The notes below the pieces were generated by a model. It was not told the DNA's origin. It made no database searches and worked only from the letters and a program-made list of their open reading frames with translations. A stretch of DNA of 64,000 bases from Burkholderia anthina (GTDB lineage Bacteria > Pseudomonadota > Gammaproteobacteria > Burkholderiales > Burkholderiaceae): the NCBI RefSeq assembly GCF_902498995.1, contig NZ_CABVLY010000018.1, forward strand, positions 118,108-182,107, read 5' to 3'. Shown piece by piece: positions 1-8,496 of this stretch. Position 1 is the first letter of the stretch; every line of letters starts with the position of its first letter. The translations under genes were made by a program, and so were the position numbers.

Positions 1-338
1 AGCACCGCGTCGCCCTTGAACGGCTTCACGATCCAGCCCTTCACGCCGGCGGCCTTGCCGCGCTCCTTCATCGCCGGGCTGCTTTCGGTCGTCAGCATCA
101 CGACGTTGACCGACGCGTTCGCCAGTTCGCCGCGAATCTTCTCGACCATCGTCAGGCCGTCCATGTTCGGCATGTTCACGTCGCTGATCACGAGGCGCAC
201 GCCGGGCGTCGCCTTGAGCTTCGCGAGCCCGTCCTTGCCGTCCACCGCCGTCGCGACGTCGAGCCCGTGATTGCGCAGGAAACCCGCGACTTCGTCGCGC
301 ACCGTGCCCGAATCGTCGACCACCAGAATCTTTGCCAT
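1..338 (-). CDS. CheY-like single-domain response regulator (C-terminus outside window)
   Basis: This is a phosphoacceptor receiver domain of the chemotaxis type, cut by the window edge after about 112 residues. The visible protein starts MAKILVVDDSGTVRDE. It shows the acidic pair Asp8-Asp9, the phosphoacceptor Asp53 in SDVNMPNMDG, the Thr in VMLTTES and the conserved Lys in IVKPF. No output domain is visible, as expected for CheY. It is the last gene seen of a five-gene chemosensory-like operon, 36 bp after the upstream CheX-like gene. It is probably phosphorylated by the CheA-like kinase of this operon and dephosphorylated by one of the two CheC/CheX-type proteins. The response-regulator call is secure; the partner assignment is inferred from neighbours. 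Confidence 0.9.
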   Translation of the reverse strand, partial: MAKILVVDDSGTVRDEVAGFLRNHGLDVATAVDGKDGLAKLKATPGVRLVISDVNMPNMDGLTMVEKIRGELANASVNVVMLTTESSPAMKERGKAAGVKGWIVKPFKGDAV

Positions 339-374
339 GCTTTCTTCCCCTTTCGTCGTTGCCGACGTCGATAT

Positions 375-1355
375 TCAAAACAGTTCGAGTTCGCCCGATT
401 CGACCATCGGCCCCACGTCCTGCACCGATTCGCGGAAATCCTCCGGCGACCAGCTCAGGCTGAACACGAAGCGCTGGTCGAGCTGCACCGAGCGCCCCGA
501 TGCCGGGTCGGTCATCCGGTACTTGAAGCAGAGCTGCGGACAGTCGCCGCCGAACGAAATGAACTTCTGCTTGTGATTGACGACGAGCGGCACTTGCACC
601 GGATGGCGGGCAAGCGCCTCCGCGTCGCCGAGATAGCGGTTCTTGAACGCGCCCCACACGAGGTTGGTCAGCTCGCCGAGCACGCTGTTCACGTCGCGGA
701 AATCGGGCGCGCGGCCGTCGTCGCGCGTGCCGCCGATCATGTCGAGCAGCGGCTGCTCGCTCGTCTGCAGCAGCATGTAGCCGCGGCACCACGCGCTTTC
801 CAGCGCGATCAGGCTGAACACCTCGCCGAAGATGATCTGGTCGCGCACGATGCACGGCGTGTCGCGCTCGATCGCGAGGCCCGGGAACAGGCTGTCGAGC
901 CGCGCCTCGGTAATCTCCGCGATGCCGCGCACGAGCGCATTCGGGTAGTCGCGGCCGAACAGGTATTCGTCGATCGCGTGCCTGAGCGGCGTCAGGTCGT
1001 CGCCGGCGTAGGCCGCGCAGGCGACGCGCGCGAGTGCATCGGGCAGCCCGTCGTGCAGCGCGTCGCGCGATGCGGGCGACGTGCGGCGCAGAATGATCGG
1101 CAGCTCCGGGCGCAGCGCGTCGATCTGCGTCGCGATGATCGCGCTCTCGGCCGGCGAGCCGCCGTAATCCTCGGCGAGCAGGATCGCGCCGAGATCGATG
1201 TTCGAGCGCAGCACCTTCAGCAGCCGGTTGCGCCGCACGGTCAGGCCGACCAGGTTGTGCTCGTCGCAGAAACGCTTGATCGTCGCGGCATGCTCGCGGC
1301 TTTCGTCGAGCACGAGCACCTTGCTCACGGGTTGGTCTTCGGTCATCTCGCTCAA
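375..1355 (-). CDS. Receiver-like domain fused to CheX/CheC-type chemotaxis phosphatase domain
   Basis: The product is 326 residues. The N-terminal third (KVLVLDESREHAATIKRF) has the fold pattern of a response-regulator receiver. In place of the usual phosphoacceptor aspartate it reads DLGAILLAEDYGG, so it may be a degenerate receiver. The C-terminal half resembles CheX/CheC phosphatases, with DVNSVLGELTNLVWGAFKNR matching the E-x2-N helix of that family (E and N of the GELTN segment). Such proteins dephosphorylate CheY-P. The last residues are GELELF, identical to the tail of the neighbouring 194-residue protein, which suggests the two are paralogues or share a docking tail. The start is 13 bp downstream of the previous stop. 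The enzymatic call comes from the motif and context only. Confidence 0.75.
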   Translation of the reverse strand: MSEMTEDQPVSKVLVLDESREHAATIKRFCDEHNLVGLTVRRNRLLKVLRSNIDLGAILLAEDYGGSPAESAIIATQIDALRPELPIILRRTSPASRDALHDGLPDALARVACAAYAGDDLTPLRHAIDEYLFGRDYPNALVRGIAEITEARLDSLFPGLAIERDTPCIVRDQIIFGEVFSLIALESAWCRGYMLLQTSEQPLLDMIGGTRDDGRAPDFRDVNSVLGELTNLVWGAFKNRYLGDAEALARHPVQVPLVVNHKQKFISFGGDCPQLCFKYRMTDPASGRSVQLDQRFVFSLSWSPEDFRESVQDVGPMVESGELELF

Positions 1356-1368
1356 TCCTCGGAATCGG

Positions 1369-1953
1369 TCAAAACAGTTCGAGCTCGCCGCCCGTGTCCA
1401 CCGCGGCCGCTTCCGGCACGTGGAAATCGACCAGCGCGTTCGCGCATATGCACAACGTCGCGCCGATCCGCACGTCGCCGCCGAGCGTCACGTCGTACGC
1501 CGCCACGTGACCGGGGTTCAGCGCCGGCAGGTAATCGATGCTCGCGCCGCTCAGCAGGTAAGGCGTCGACATCCCGAGATCGGGAAACGGCGCGATCAGC
1601 GCCTGGTTGATCGCGCCGCAGCACAGGTTCGCGATTTCCATGAAGGCTTCGGGCAGCGGCCGTTGCGCGCTCGCGCCCGGCGTCGCGGCGGCGAAATGAC
1701 GGCGCGTCGCATCGTCGTCGCGAAAGCGCAGCGCGAGCAGCAGCCGGAAGTGCAGCGCCGAAATCGTCAGCACGGCGACGTGCTCCGGCACGTTCGGCGT
1801 CGAGCGCGGCTTCGCGCGCGACGGATCGTGCGATGCGCCGTGTGCGTCGTCGGCCGCCGGCCGGATCTCGCATGCGCCGCCCGATGCGAGCCGCGTGCGC
1901 GCCGCATCGAAGAAGATCCGCTCGAAGCCGGCCCGGGCCTGCGCACTGATCAC
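1369..1953 (-). CDS. CheC/CheX-type chemotaxis phosphatase-like protein
   Basis: The product is 194 residues and starts at a GTG that overlaps the TGA stop of the upstream gene (GTGA), so translation is probably coupled. The middle contains AFMEIANLCCGAINQAL, which matches the E-x2-N active-site helix of CheC/CheX phosphatases (E and N separated by two residues). The C-terminus ends GELELF, like the next gene. A single such domain without a receiver fits a stand-alone phosphatase or adaptor acting on the CheY encoded two genes downstream. Which of the two proteins is the active phosphatase cannot be told from sequence alone. Confidence 0.7.
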   Translation of the reverse strand: MISAQARAGFERIFFDAARTRLASGGACEIRPAADDAHGASHDPSRAKPRSTPNVPEHVAVLTISALHFRLLLALRFRDDDATRRHFAAATPGASAQRPLPEAFMEIANLCCGAINQALIAPFPDLGMSTPYLLSGASIDYLPALNPGHVAAYDVTLGGDVRIGATLCICANALVDFHVPEAAAVDTGGELELF

Positions 1954-2696
1954 GCCGCCGCTCCTTCGAGACGCGCATGCAGTTGCCCCGCGAGCGTCTC
2001 GACCGTCGCGAGCGCGGCCGTGATCATCTTGCCGCCGGCCTGGATGTCCTGGAACGTCGCGGCCGTCACGAGATCGTTGCGGTTCAGGCTGTCGCGATAG
2101 CTGTTCGACAGTTGCTGCGAGCGCGCGGCCAGCCCGCGCACCTCGCTCGCGACGATCGAGAAGCCGCGTCCGGCCGTGCCGGCGCGCGCCGCTTCGATCG
2201 ACGCGTTCAGCGACACGATCGACACGTGCGCGACGATCGCCGACAGCTCCTGGTTCTTCGTGCGCATGTCCTGGTTCTGCGTGGTCAGCGAGATCATCTG
2301 CTCGTGCCAGCGCTCGAACGTGCCGGCCAGTCCGCGCAACCGCGCGGCTTCTTCCGCGAGCCTGGTCGCATGCTGCGACAGCGCGGCGCGCTCGGCCGCG
2401 ACCGCCTGCAGCGCATCGTGCTGCTCGCCGGCGCCGGCCGTCGCGTGCGCAAGCGCTGCCTCGAGCGCGGCTTCCCGCTGCGCCCATGCATCGGCCGCGT
2501 CGACGTGCGCTGCCGCCGCCGCATCGGCGCGCGTCGCGGCCGCGCCGAGTGCGTCGCGCAAGACGGTTGCTTCACGCGTCATCGCCGCGACGAGCCGTGC
2601 GCGCGCCATCCGCCACACGATCGCGGCGAGCGCCGCGACCACCAGGCCGCCGGCCAGCGCGGCACCGATCGGGATCATCCACGCTTGCACGGTCAC
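1950..2696 (-). CDS. Short methyl-accepting chemotaxis-type signalling protein without a sensor domain
   Basis: The product is 248 residues. A GTG start at 2696 overlaps the upstream TGA as GTGA. Residues about 6-28 form one membrane helix (MIPIGAALAGGLVVAALAA...). A long alanine-rich coiled coil follows, then an MCP signalling hairpin: the run IVSLNASIEAARAGTAGRGF continues IVASEVRGLAARSQQL, the conserved CheA/CheW-contact tip. No periplasmic ligand domain or HAMP domain is visible and the length is about half that of a normal MCP. It may serve as the array scaffold for the adjacent kinase, which carries its own sensor. It is co-transcribed between the kinase and the CheC/CheX genes. Confidence 0.8.
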   Translation of the reverse strand: MTVQAWMIPIGAALAGGLVVAALAAIVWRMARARLVAAMTREATVLRDALGAAATRADAAAAAHVDAADAWAQREAALEAALAHATAGAGEQHDALQAVAAERAALSQHATRLAEEAARLRGLAGTFERWHEQMISLTTQNQDMRTKNQELSAIVAHVSIVSLNASIEAARAGTAGRGFSIVASEVRGLAARSQQLSNSYRDSLNRNDLVTAATFQDIQAGGKMITAALATVETLAGQLHARLEGAAA

Positions 2697-5080
2697 TCCG
2701 CTGCGTCGGCGTTCGCGACGCCGGCCGACACGTGCGCGGCTTCGTGGGCGCTGCCGTTCGCCGCAAAGCGCTCGGGCAGCGACACGACCGTCTGGAATGC
2801 GCGATACGGCGCGCCGACGCAGTCGTCGGTGAAGCGCAGCGCGATATCGCCGCCGTCGCGCGTCAGGAAGTTGCGCACCGCGTCCATCCCGACACCGCGC
2901 CCCGACACTTCGGTCACCGCGTGCGCGGTCGAGAAGCCGGGCCGGAAAATCAGCGCCGCGACGGCCTCGTCGGACAGCGCCGTTTCGTTGTCGTCGTCGA
3001 TCCAGCCGCGCTCGCGCGCGATGCCGCGAATCCGGTCGAGCGCAAGGCCGCGACCGTCGTCGCCGAGCACGAAGCGCAGCGCGCCGTTCCCGACGTCGAC
3101 CGCGATGTCGATCGTGCCGGCCGGGGCCTTCCCCGCCGCACGACGCTCGTCGGACGTTTCGATACCATGGTCGACCGAATTGCGCAGCAGGTGCATGAAC
3201 ACGTTCTTCAGCGTCGCCGCGATCTCGCTGCGTACACGATGGCCGTGGCTGTCGATATGCACGACGGGCGCCGGCTTGCCGAGCTCCGCCGCGAGCGACG
3301 GCAGCGACTCGATCACGCCGCCCAGCGTTTCTCCGATGCCCAGCGTGCCGAACTGGCTCAGCAAACGGCGCACCGAATCGCGCGCCGCGTGCCAGTCGCC
3401 CGCGTTCGCCGGATCCGCGCCGTCGAGCATGCGCAGGCTCTCGCTGATATGCGCGCGCTCGACCATCAGGTAGTCGGCGCCGCCGTGCTGCGCGGGTTCG
3501 CCGTTGCGGCCGAGCGTGACCGCGTTGATCGTCGCGTAGTGATCGACGGCCTCGCGCACGCGGGACAGATCGTCCATCAGCGCATCGCGGTTCCACTCGG
3601 GGCCGCCGTCCGCGTGGCGCAGCGATTCGTACGCCTGCTCCGCTTCATGGACGATGTTCGTCAGGTGCTGGAGGCTGTACGTGCGCGCATTGCCCTTGAT
3701 CGTGTGCATGTTGCGGAAGAGCGCCGCGACGATCGAGTGATCCGCGCGTTCGTGCTGGCGGATCATCCGCTCGTTCTCGCTGAGGAAGCCCTTCGCGCTA
3801 TGCACGAAGTCGTGGAACTTGTCCTGGCTGATCGACAGGATCTCGCCGATCATTTCGAGCCGGCGCTGCTGCTCGCCGGCCTGCGCGGTCAGCGCGCGGA
3901 TCTCGGTCACATCGCGCACGCACAGCATCAGGCGCGCGACCGTATCCGTCTCGTCGGTGATCGCCGACCAGCTCAGGTCGAGCCACTTCTCGCGGCCGTC
4001 CGGCATCCGCTTCGCGACTTCGTTGACGAGCAGATGCGCGTTGAACGCGAAGTTCATGCTGTCCTCGCCGAGGCACGCATGCACGGCCGCCTCGACCTGC
4101 GAACGCGCGTCCGGGCCGATGCTCGAATCGTCGAACACGAGCGCCATCAGGTCGCGGCCCGCGATGTCGTTCGTCTCGAAGATGGTTTCGAGGTAAGCCG
4201 AATATTCCGCATGCACGACGCCGCCTTCGACGACGGTCAGGATCCCTTGCTGCATGTTCTGCAGCATCGCCTGGATGTCGGCCGTCTTCTGCTTCAGTTG
4301 CGCGGCGTTCTCCTGGATCTTCTCGATCATCCCGTTGAACGCGACGATCGAATGGCCGATCTCGTCCATCCGGCCCACCGGCACGCGGCGCGTGAAGTCC
4401 TGGCTCGTCGCGATCTCGCTCATCATCGTCTGCATCCCGCTCAGCGGACGCGTGATCTGGCGATACAGCACGAAACCGAGCGCGGTCAGCAGCACGACGA
4501 CGGTGCCGGCGACACCCGCGATCGCGGTCGCCGTGGTCGACAGCATCCCGTTCAGCGCATGGATCGCGTCGTCCTTCTGGCGATTCTTCTCGACACGCAG
4601 CGTGTCGACGATGCTTTCCAGTTCGTCGCGATACTGCGCGACGTTCGCGAACAGGTAAGCCTGCGCCATCTCCGGCTTGCCGTCCGTCTTCATCTTCACG
4701 GTATCGTCGATCGCCGAGAAATAGTTCGCGGCGCTGTCCTTCGCCTGCGTGACGAGGCCTTCCTGCGCCTGCCCGACGGCGGATTTCGCCTGTGCATCGA
4801 GCGCTGCGCGCAGCGCGCCCTGCTTCGCCTTCAGCTCGTCGCGCGCCTGCGCGGCGGTGTTCGCATCCGGCGCGTAGATCAGCGTCATCGTCGCGATCTG
4901 GATGTTCTTCACGTCGGCGACGAGATCCGCCGATGCGAGCGCGCTCGGCACGATTCCCTGGGTAACCTGACGCACTTCGGACGCGCTCTTGCGCGTCTGG
5001 TACACGGCGTATACGCCGATCGCGGACAGCGCGAAAAACGTCAGGACGACTAGCAACGTAATGCGATGACGGATGGTCAT
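2693..5080 (-). CDS. CheA-like sensor histidine kinase with 4-helix sensor, HAMP, PAS and HPt domains
   Basis: The product is 795 residues. In order it shows an N-terminal membrane helix (about 8-28), a four-helix periplasmic sensor (about 30-185), a second membrane helix (about 190-213), a HAMP region (RQITRPLSGMQTMM), a coiled coil, a PAS-like segment (about 275-400), and an HPt domain with phosphorylatable His459 in MHTIKG. A CheA-type ATPase follows with the N-box Asn634 (LLRNSVDHG), DDGRGLAL and GRGVGMDAV. No CheW-like P5 regulatory domain follows the ATPase, because the protein ends about 60 residues after the last box. It therefore combines receptor and CheA functions in one chain. It is the first gene of the operon and probably feeds the CheY at the window start. 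An AT-rich leader of about 390 bp precedes it. Confidence 0.85.
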   Translation of the reverse strand: MTIRHRITLLVVLTFFALSAIGVYAVYQTRKSASEVRQVTQGIVPSALASADLVADVKNIQIATMTLIYAPDANTAAQARDELKAKQGALRAALDAQAKSAVGQAQEGLVTQAKDSAANYFSAIDDTVKMKTDGKPEMAQAYLFANVAQYRDELESIVDTLRVEKNRQKDDAIHALNGMLSTTATAIAGVAGTVVVLLTALGFVLYRQITRPLSGMQTMMSEIATSQDFTRRVPVGRMDEIGHSIVAFNGMIEKIQENAAQLKQKTADIQAMLQNMQQGILTVVEGGVVHAEYSAYLETIFETNDIAGRDLMALVFDDSSIGPDARSQVEAAVHACLGEDSMNFAFNAHLLVNEVAKRMPDGREKWLDLSWSAITDETDTVARLMLCVRDVTEIRALTAQAGEQQRRLEMIGEILSISQDKFHDFVHSAKGFLSENERMIRQHERADHSIVAALFRNMHTIKGNARTYSLQHLTNIVHEAEQAYESLRHADGGPEWNRDALMDDLSRVREAVDHYATINAVTLGRNGEPAQHGGADYLMVERAHISESLRMLDGADPANAGDWHAARDSVRRLLSQFGTLGIGETLGGVIESLPSLAAELGKPAPVVHIDSHGHRVRSEIAATLKNVFMHLLRNSVDHGIETSDERRAAGKAPAGTIDIAVDVGNGALRFVLGDDGRGLALDRIRGIARERGWIDDDNETALSDEAVAALIFRPGFSTAHAVTEVSGRGVGMDAVRNFLTRDGGDIALRFTDDCVGAPYRAFQTVVSLPERFAANGSAHEAAHVSAGVANADAAE

Positions 5081-5475
5081 GAGTACAGCTCCCCGCAGCG
5101 ATCCGGCTTCGATCGCCCCTTGGCCTGTTGAAAGAATGTGAGCGGCGAATTATCGGGGATGGTGTATGACTGTCCGATGACCGAAAATCAATCGGTCATT
5201 GAGAAAATCACAATAATTAATTGCAGCGAGAAAGAGCTAAAGTCTTTCGAGAATTTGCCGTTAACCTCCGGCCTGCCGCCCTCATCAGGCTTCCCGGCCG
5301 ACCGAACGCATCGAATTGCGGATATTCATTCTTTTATTCATGATCCGCCAATTCAATCCGGGAAAATATCGGTAAAACGTTTGCGCATTAACCGCGAGCC
5401 GAATTCATTCCGAATGCCTTTATGCGTGACGATGGATCGAATGCGCGGGCGGCCGCCAACCCGCGCATTCGTCGC
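5081..5475. other. AT-rich divergent-side intergenic region, no gene seen
   Basis: These 395 bp separate the kinase start from the end of the deacylase gene, both on the minus strand. From about 5138 to 5420 the base composition falls far below the surrounding GC level. The open frame running through it has no convincing ribosome site and does not resemble a protein. It should hold the promoter of the chemosensory operon and the 3' end signals of the deacylase operon. Confidence 0.6.
5177..5199. promoter_or_regulatory. Perfect 8-bp inverted repeat, possible operator
   Basis: ATGACCGA at 5177-5184 and TCGGTCAT at 5192-5199 are exact inverted copies separated by 7 bp (AAATCAA). The element lies about 100 bp upstream of the CheA-like kinase start, in the AT-rich part of the intergenic region. 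There is no T-run of the kind expected for a terminator, so an operator upstream of the kinase promoter is the better guess. Confidence 0.35.
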
Positions 5476-6486
5476 TCAGGGATCGAGCACGCCGCCCGAC
5501 CACCCGGCCGACGGTCGCGAACCCGTCAGCTTCAACGCGACGTCGCCCTGGGCGACCAGCCGCTCGCGATTGCGCGTGACGATGCGCCCGGCCTGCGGCG
5601 CGACCAGCACATGCTCGCTGCCGGGCACGCCGGGATGCGCGACGATCCGCGCAATGCGTTCGCCGGCATCGACCGTCGCGCCGAGTTCGCGTTCGTACAC
5701 GAGCACGCCCGACACCGGCGCCAGCACCGTCTCCATGTGCGCGATCGGCACGGCCTCGCCGCGCCATTCGCGTACGCCGGCCGGTTCCGCGATCACGCCG
5801 CGGCCGCGCAGGAATGCAAGCAAGCCGTCGGCGTCGCGCTCGGCGAGCGCATCGGAAACGTCGGATTGCCCGCGCAGCTCGACGGTCGCGACGAGCCGCT
5901 CGCGCAGCCGGCCGCCGCGCGCCCAGTGCGAGGCGATCGCGCCTTCGAACGCGCCGTCGTCGTCCTCGTCCCACAGGATCGCGACGTCGGCGTCGAGCGC
6001 CGCCGCGAGATCGCGGCCCGCCGGCCACACATCGCGGTGGAAGTACACGTATGGCAGCGCGTCGGAATCGGTGTGCAGGTCGAGCACGATGTCGGCGTCG
6101 CATGCGGCGTCGAACAGCGTGCGCTGCCACGCGGCGAACGTCGTCGCGGGCCGGCGCATCGCGGCCGACTCGTGGAAGTGCCGGTTGAAATTGCGGTGCG
6201 TCGCATCGTGGAAGCGGCCAAGCAGCCGCCCTTGCCGAAACTGCGCAAGCCCGAGCGGGTTCGCCTGCGGCACGATCGTCACCGTACCGCGCAGCACGCC
6301 GCGATCATGCGCCGCGCACAGTTGCGGCAGCAACCGGTGCAGCACGAGCATGCCGGCGATCTCGTCCGCATGCACGCCGGCCTGCAGGTGCACGCGCGGC
6401 CCGTCGCCGCCCGACAGCCGCCACGCGCGGATCGCGAGCGGCTGCCCGCCATCGCCCGGCACCTGCCATGTCAGCGTTTCGATCAT
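5476..6486 (-). CDS. Succinylglutamate desuccinylase/aspartoacylase-family zinc deacylase
   Basis: The product is 336 residues. This zinc carboxypeptidase-fold family removes acyl groups from N-acyl amino acids; AstE, aspartoacylase and the ectoine-pathway enzyme DoeB belong to it. The metal ligands are visible as HADE in LQAGVHADEIAGM and as His in LDLHTDSDALPY. A C-terminal barrel-like part (VLAPVSGVLVYERELG) is typical of the longer bacterial members. The start at 6486 has GGAGGA upstream; a longer frame beginning at 6699 would overlap the aminotransferase gene. It is the last gene of the amino-acid importer operon, 31 bp after the aminotransferase. It may deacylate an imported N-acyl amino acid before transamination. 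The exact substrate is unknown. Confidence 0.8.
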   Translation of the reverse strand: MIETLTWQVPGDGGQPLAIRAWRLSGGDGPRVHLQAGVHADEIAGMLVLHRLLPQLCAAHDRGVLRGTVTIVPQANPLGLAQFRQGRLLGRFHDATHRNFNRHFHESAAMRRPATTFAAWQRTLFDAACDADIVLDLHTDSDALPYVYFHRDVWPAGRDLAAALDADVAILWDEDDDGAFEGAIASHWARGGRLRERLVATVELRGQSDVSDALAERDADGLLAFLRGRGVIAEPAGVREWRGEAVPIAHMETVLAPVSGVLVYERELGATVDAGERIARIVAHPGVPGSEHVLVAPQAGRIVTRNRERLVAQGDVALKLTGSRPSAGWSGGVLDP

Positions 6487-6517
6487 CGTCCGTCCTCCAT
6501 TCGAAGCCCGCCGGGCA

Positions 6518-7699
6518 TCACGACGCCGCGCGCAGGCTCGCGACGAATGCCGCGATGCGCTCGCACGCGTCGGCCAGCCTCGCATCGTCGACGACGAAGC
6601 CGAAGCGCACGAAGCCGGCTGCAGTATCGCCGAATGCGCTCGCATCGAGCAACGCGACCTGCTTCGCGCGGAACAGCCCCCACGTGAACGCGTGGGCATC
6701 CAGCCCCGTGCCGCGCACGTCGACCATCATGAACATCCCCGCCTCCGGCAGCAAGCAGCGCAGCCCCGGCACGTCGCGCAGGCGCGCGTAGGCCAGGTCG
6801 CGGCGGCGGCGGTACAGCTCGCGCATGTCGGCGACGATCGCCGCCTTGTTGTCGAGCGCGGCGACGGCCGCCTGCTGGATGAAGCCCGGCAGCCCGTACA
6901 GCATGCACAACGCGAGCCGCTCCGCGTGCTCGATCAGCTCGGTCGGGCCGATCGCCCAGCCGACCCGCCAGCCCGGCATCGCATGCGACTTCGACAGGCT
7001 GCCGATCGTCACCGTGCGCTCCGCCATCCCGGGCAGCGACGCGATGCTGACCATGTCGCGCTCGAACGTCAGTTCCGCATAGACCTCGTCGGACACGACC
7101 CACAGATCGCGCTCGCAGGCGAGCCGTGCGATCCGTTCGAGATCGGCGCGCGGCATCACGACGCCGGTCGGGTTGCACGGCGTCGCCAGGAAGATCGCCT
7201 TCGTGCGCGGCGTCACGGCCGCTTCGAGCGCGTCGAAGTCGAGATGAAAGCCGCGCGACGCGTCGACGGGCACCGGCACGAGCGTCGCGCCCGATGCGCG
7301 CACGCTCGCTTCGTACGTGAGGTACATCGGCTCGGGCACGATCACCTCGTCGCCCGCTTCGCACAGGCACATCGCCATCGCGAACAGCGCGTTCTGCGCG
7401 CCGGCCGTCACGATCACGTGCTCGGCGCCGACCGGCTGCCCGGACGCCTTCGCATGCTCGCGCGCGATCGCCGCGCGCAGCTCGGCGCGCCCGCGCACTT
7501 CGCTGTAGTGCGTATCGCCGCCGCGCAGCGCGGCAACCGCGCGCTCGACGATCACGTCGGGCGTCGAGAAATCCGGATCGCCGACGCTCAGGATGATCGC
7601 CGGCTCCCCTGCCGCGACGGCGCGCTGCGCCGCGTAATGAATGTCCCATGCGGTCGTGCGCTTGCCCTGCAGGCGATCGACCAGCTTCGAATAGTTCAT
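6518..7699 (-). CDS. aruH: AruH-like arginine:pyruvate aminotransferase (class I/II PLP enzyme)
   Basis: The product is 393 residues of the fold-type I aminotransferase family. The PLP lysine is Lys237 in SLSKSHAMPGWRVGW and Asp204 sits in VVSDEVYAEL. Several segments agree with Pseudomonas AruH as I remember it: AWDIHY near residue 18, the THYSEVRG loop, ALCMLYGLPGFIQ and the SKSHAM lysine loop. AruH transfers the alpha-amino group of arginine to pyruvate to give 2-ketoarginine. The matching decarboxylase (AruI-like) is encoded at 11930-13537 in a second operon of the same regulon, which strengthens the call. The gene lies downstream of a His/Arg/Orn-type ABC importer. The amino donor could be another basic amino acid, so the symbol is provisional. 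Confidence 0.75.
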   Translation of the reverse strand: MNYSKLVDRLQGKRTTAWDIHYAAQRAVAAGEPAIILSVGDPDFSTPDVIVERAVAALRGGDTHYSEVRGRAELRAAIAREHAKASGQPVGAEHVIVTAGAQNALFAMAMCLCEAGDEVIVPEPMYLTYEASVRASGATLVPVPVDASRGFHLDFDALEAAVTPRTKAIFLATPCNPTGVVMPRADLERIARLACERDLWVVSDEVYAELTFERDMVSIASLPGMAERTVTIGSLSKSHAMPGWRVGWAIGPTELIEHAERLALCMLYGLPGFIQQAAVAALDNKAAIVADMRELYRRRRDLAYARLRDVPGLRCLLPEAGMFMMVDVRGTGLDAHAFTWGLFRAKQVALLDASAFGDTAAGFVRFGFVVDDARLADACERIAAFVASLRAAS

Positions 7700-7751
7700 G
7701 CGTTCTCCCTCGCGCGGCGCCCGGGCGGCGGCCGCGCCGTCAGTGGTTCGT

Positions 7752-8447
7752 TCAACGGGGCATGCGCACCGGCACACGCCGCTCGAGCCGGCCGAATGCG
7801 CGTTCGATCACGAACGCCAGCACGACGTAGATCACCGCGATCGCCAGCAGCGGCTCGTAGGTCCGCAGCGTCTGCGCGCGAATGTAGTTCGCGGCGCCGA
7901 GCACGTCCATCACCGCGACGGTCGATGCGAGCGCGGTCGATTTCAGCAGCATCACCGTTTCGCCGGCCAACGTCGGCAGCAGGATCTGGATCGCACGCGG
8001 CAGCCACACGCGCCGCGCGATCATCGACGGGCGCATCCCCATCGCGCGCGCGGCCTCGATCTCGCCCTTCGGCACACCGCGCAGGCCCGCGCGCAGCACT
8101 TCGCCGACATAGGCGCCGACGCTGATCACCAGCGCGAACGCGACATACCAGAAGCCGTCGCGCAGGAACGGCCACAGCACGCTGTCGCGCAATGCGGGCC
8201 AGCCGGCGAACAGCGAGCCGACGCCGTAGTAGATCAGGTAGATCTGCACGAGCAGCGGCGTGCCGCGGATCACCTCGGTGAACGCCTTGCTGACGCGCGC
8301 GATGACCGGATTGGCCGACAGCCGCGCGAACGCGACGGCGATCGCGAGCGCGAAGCCGAACACGGCCGAGATGACGAGCAGCTTGACGGTGGTCAGCACG
8401 CCGAGCAGCAGCAGCGACCCGTAGGAGGACAGTACGCTCAGATCCAT
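7752..8447 (-). CDS. Polar amino-acid ABC transporter permease (HisM/OccM type)
   Basis: The product is 231 residues with about five membrane helices. The cytoplasmic EAA loop GVPKGEIEAARAMGMRPSM contacts the ATPase. It resembles HisM/ArtM/OccM permeases, which form a heterodimer with a second permease of similar size. That partner is encoded directly upstream (8497-9213), and the binding protein and ATPase follow further upstream in the same operon. Imports of this family are basic or polar amino acids and opines; the neighbouring AruH-like aminotransferase points to a basic amino acid. Confidence 0.88.
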   Translation of the reverse strand: MDLSVLSSYGSLLLLGVLTTVKLLVISAVFGFALAIAVAFARLSANPVIARVSKAFTEVIRGTPLLVQIYLIYYGVGSLFAGWPALRDSVLWPFLRDGFWYVAFALVISVGAYVGEVLRAGLRGVPKGEIEAARAMGMRPSMIARRVWLPRAIQILLPTLAGETVMLLKSTALASTVAVMDVLGAANYIRAQTLRTYEPLLAIAVIYVVLAFVIERAFGRLERRVPVRMPR

Positions 8448-8496
8448 GACGTTGATCCGGTTCGGTCGAAAAATCCGTGGAAAGGCGCGACGCGGT

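Noticed and set aside
5138..8125. A 995-residue plus-strand open frame across the AT-rich gap and the aminotransferase region
   Set aside because: It is antisense to three well-supported genes, has compositional bias typical of shadows and no recognisable domain.
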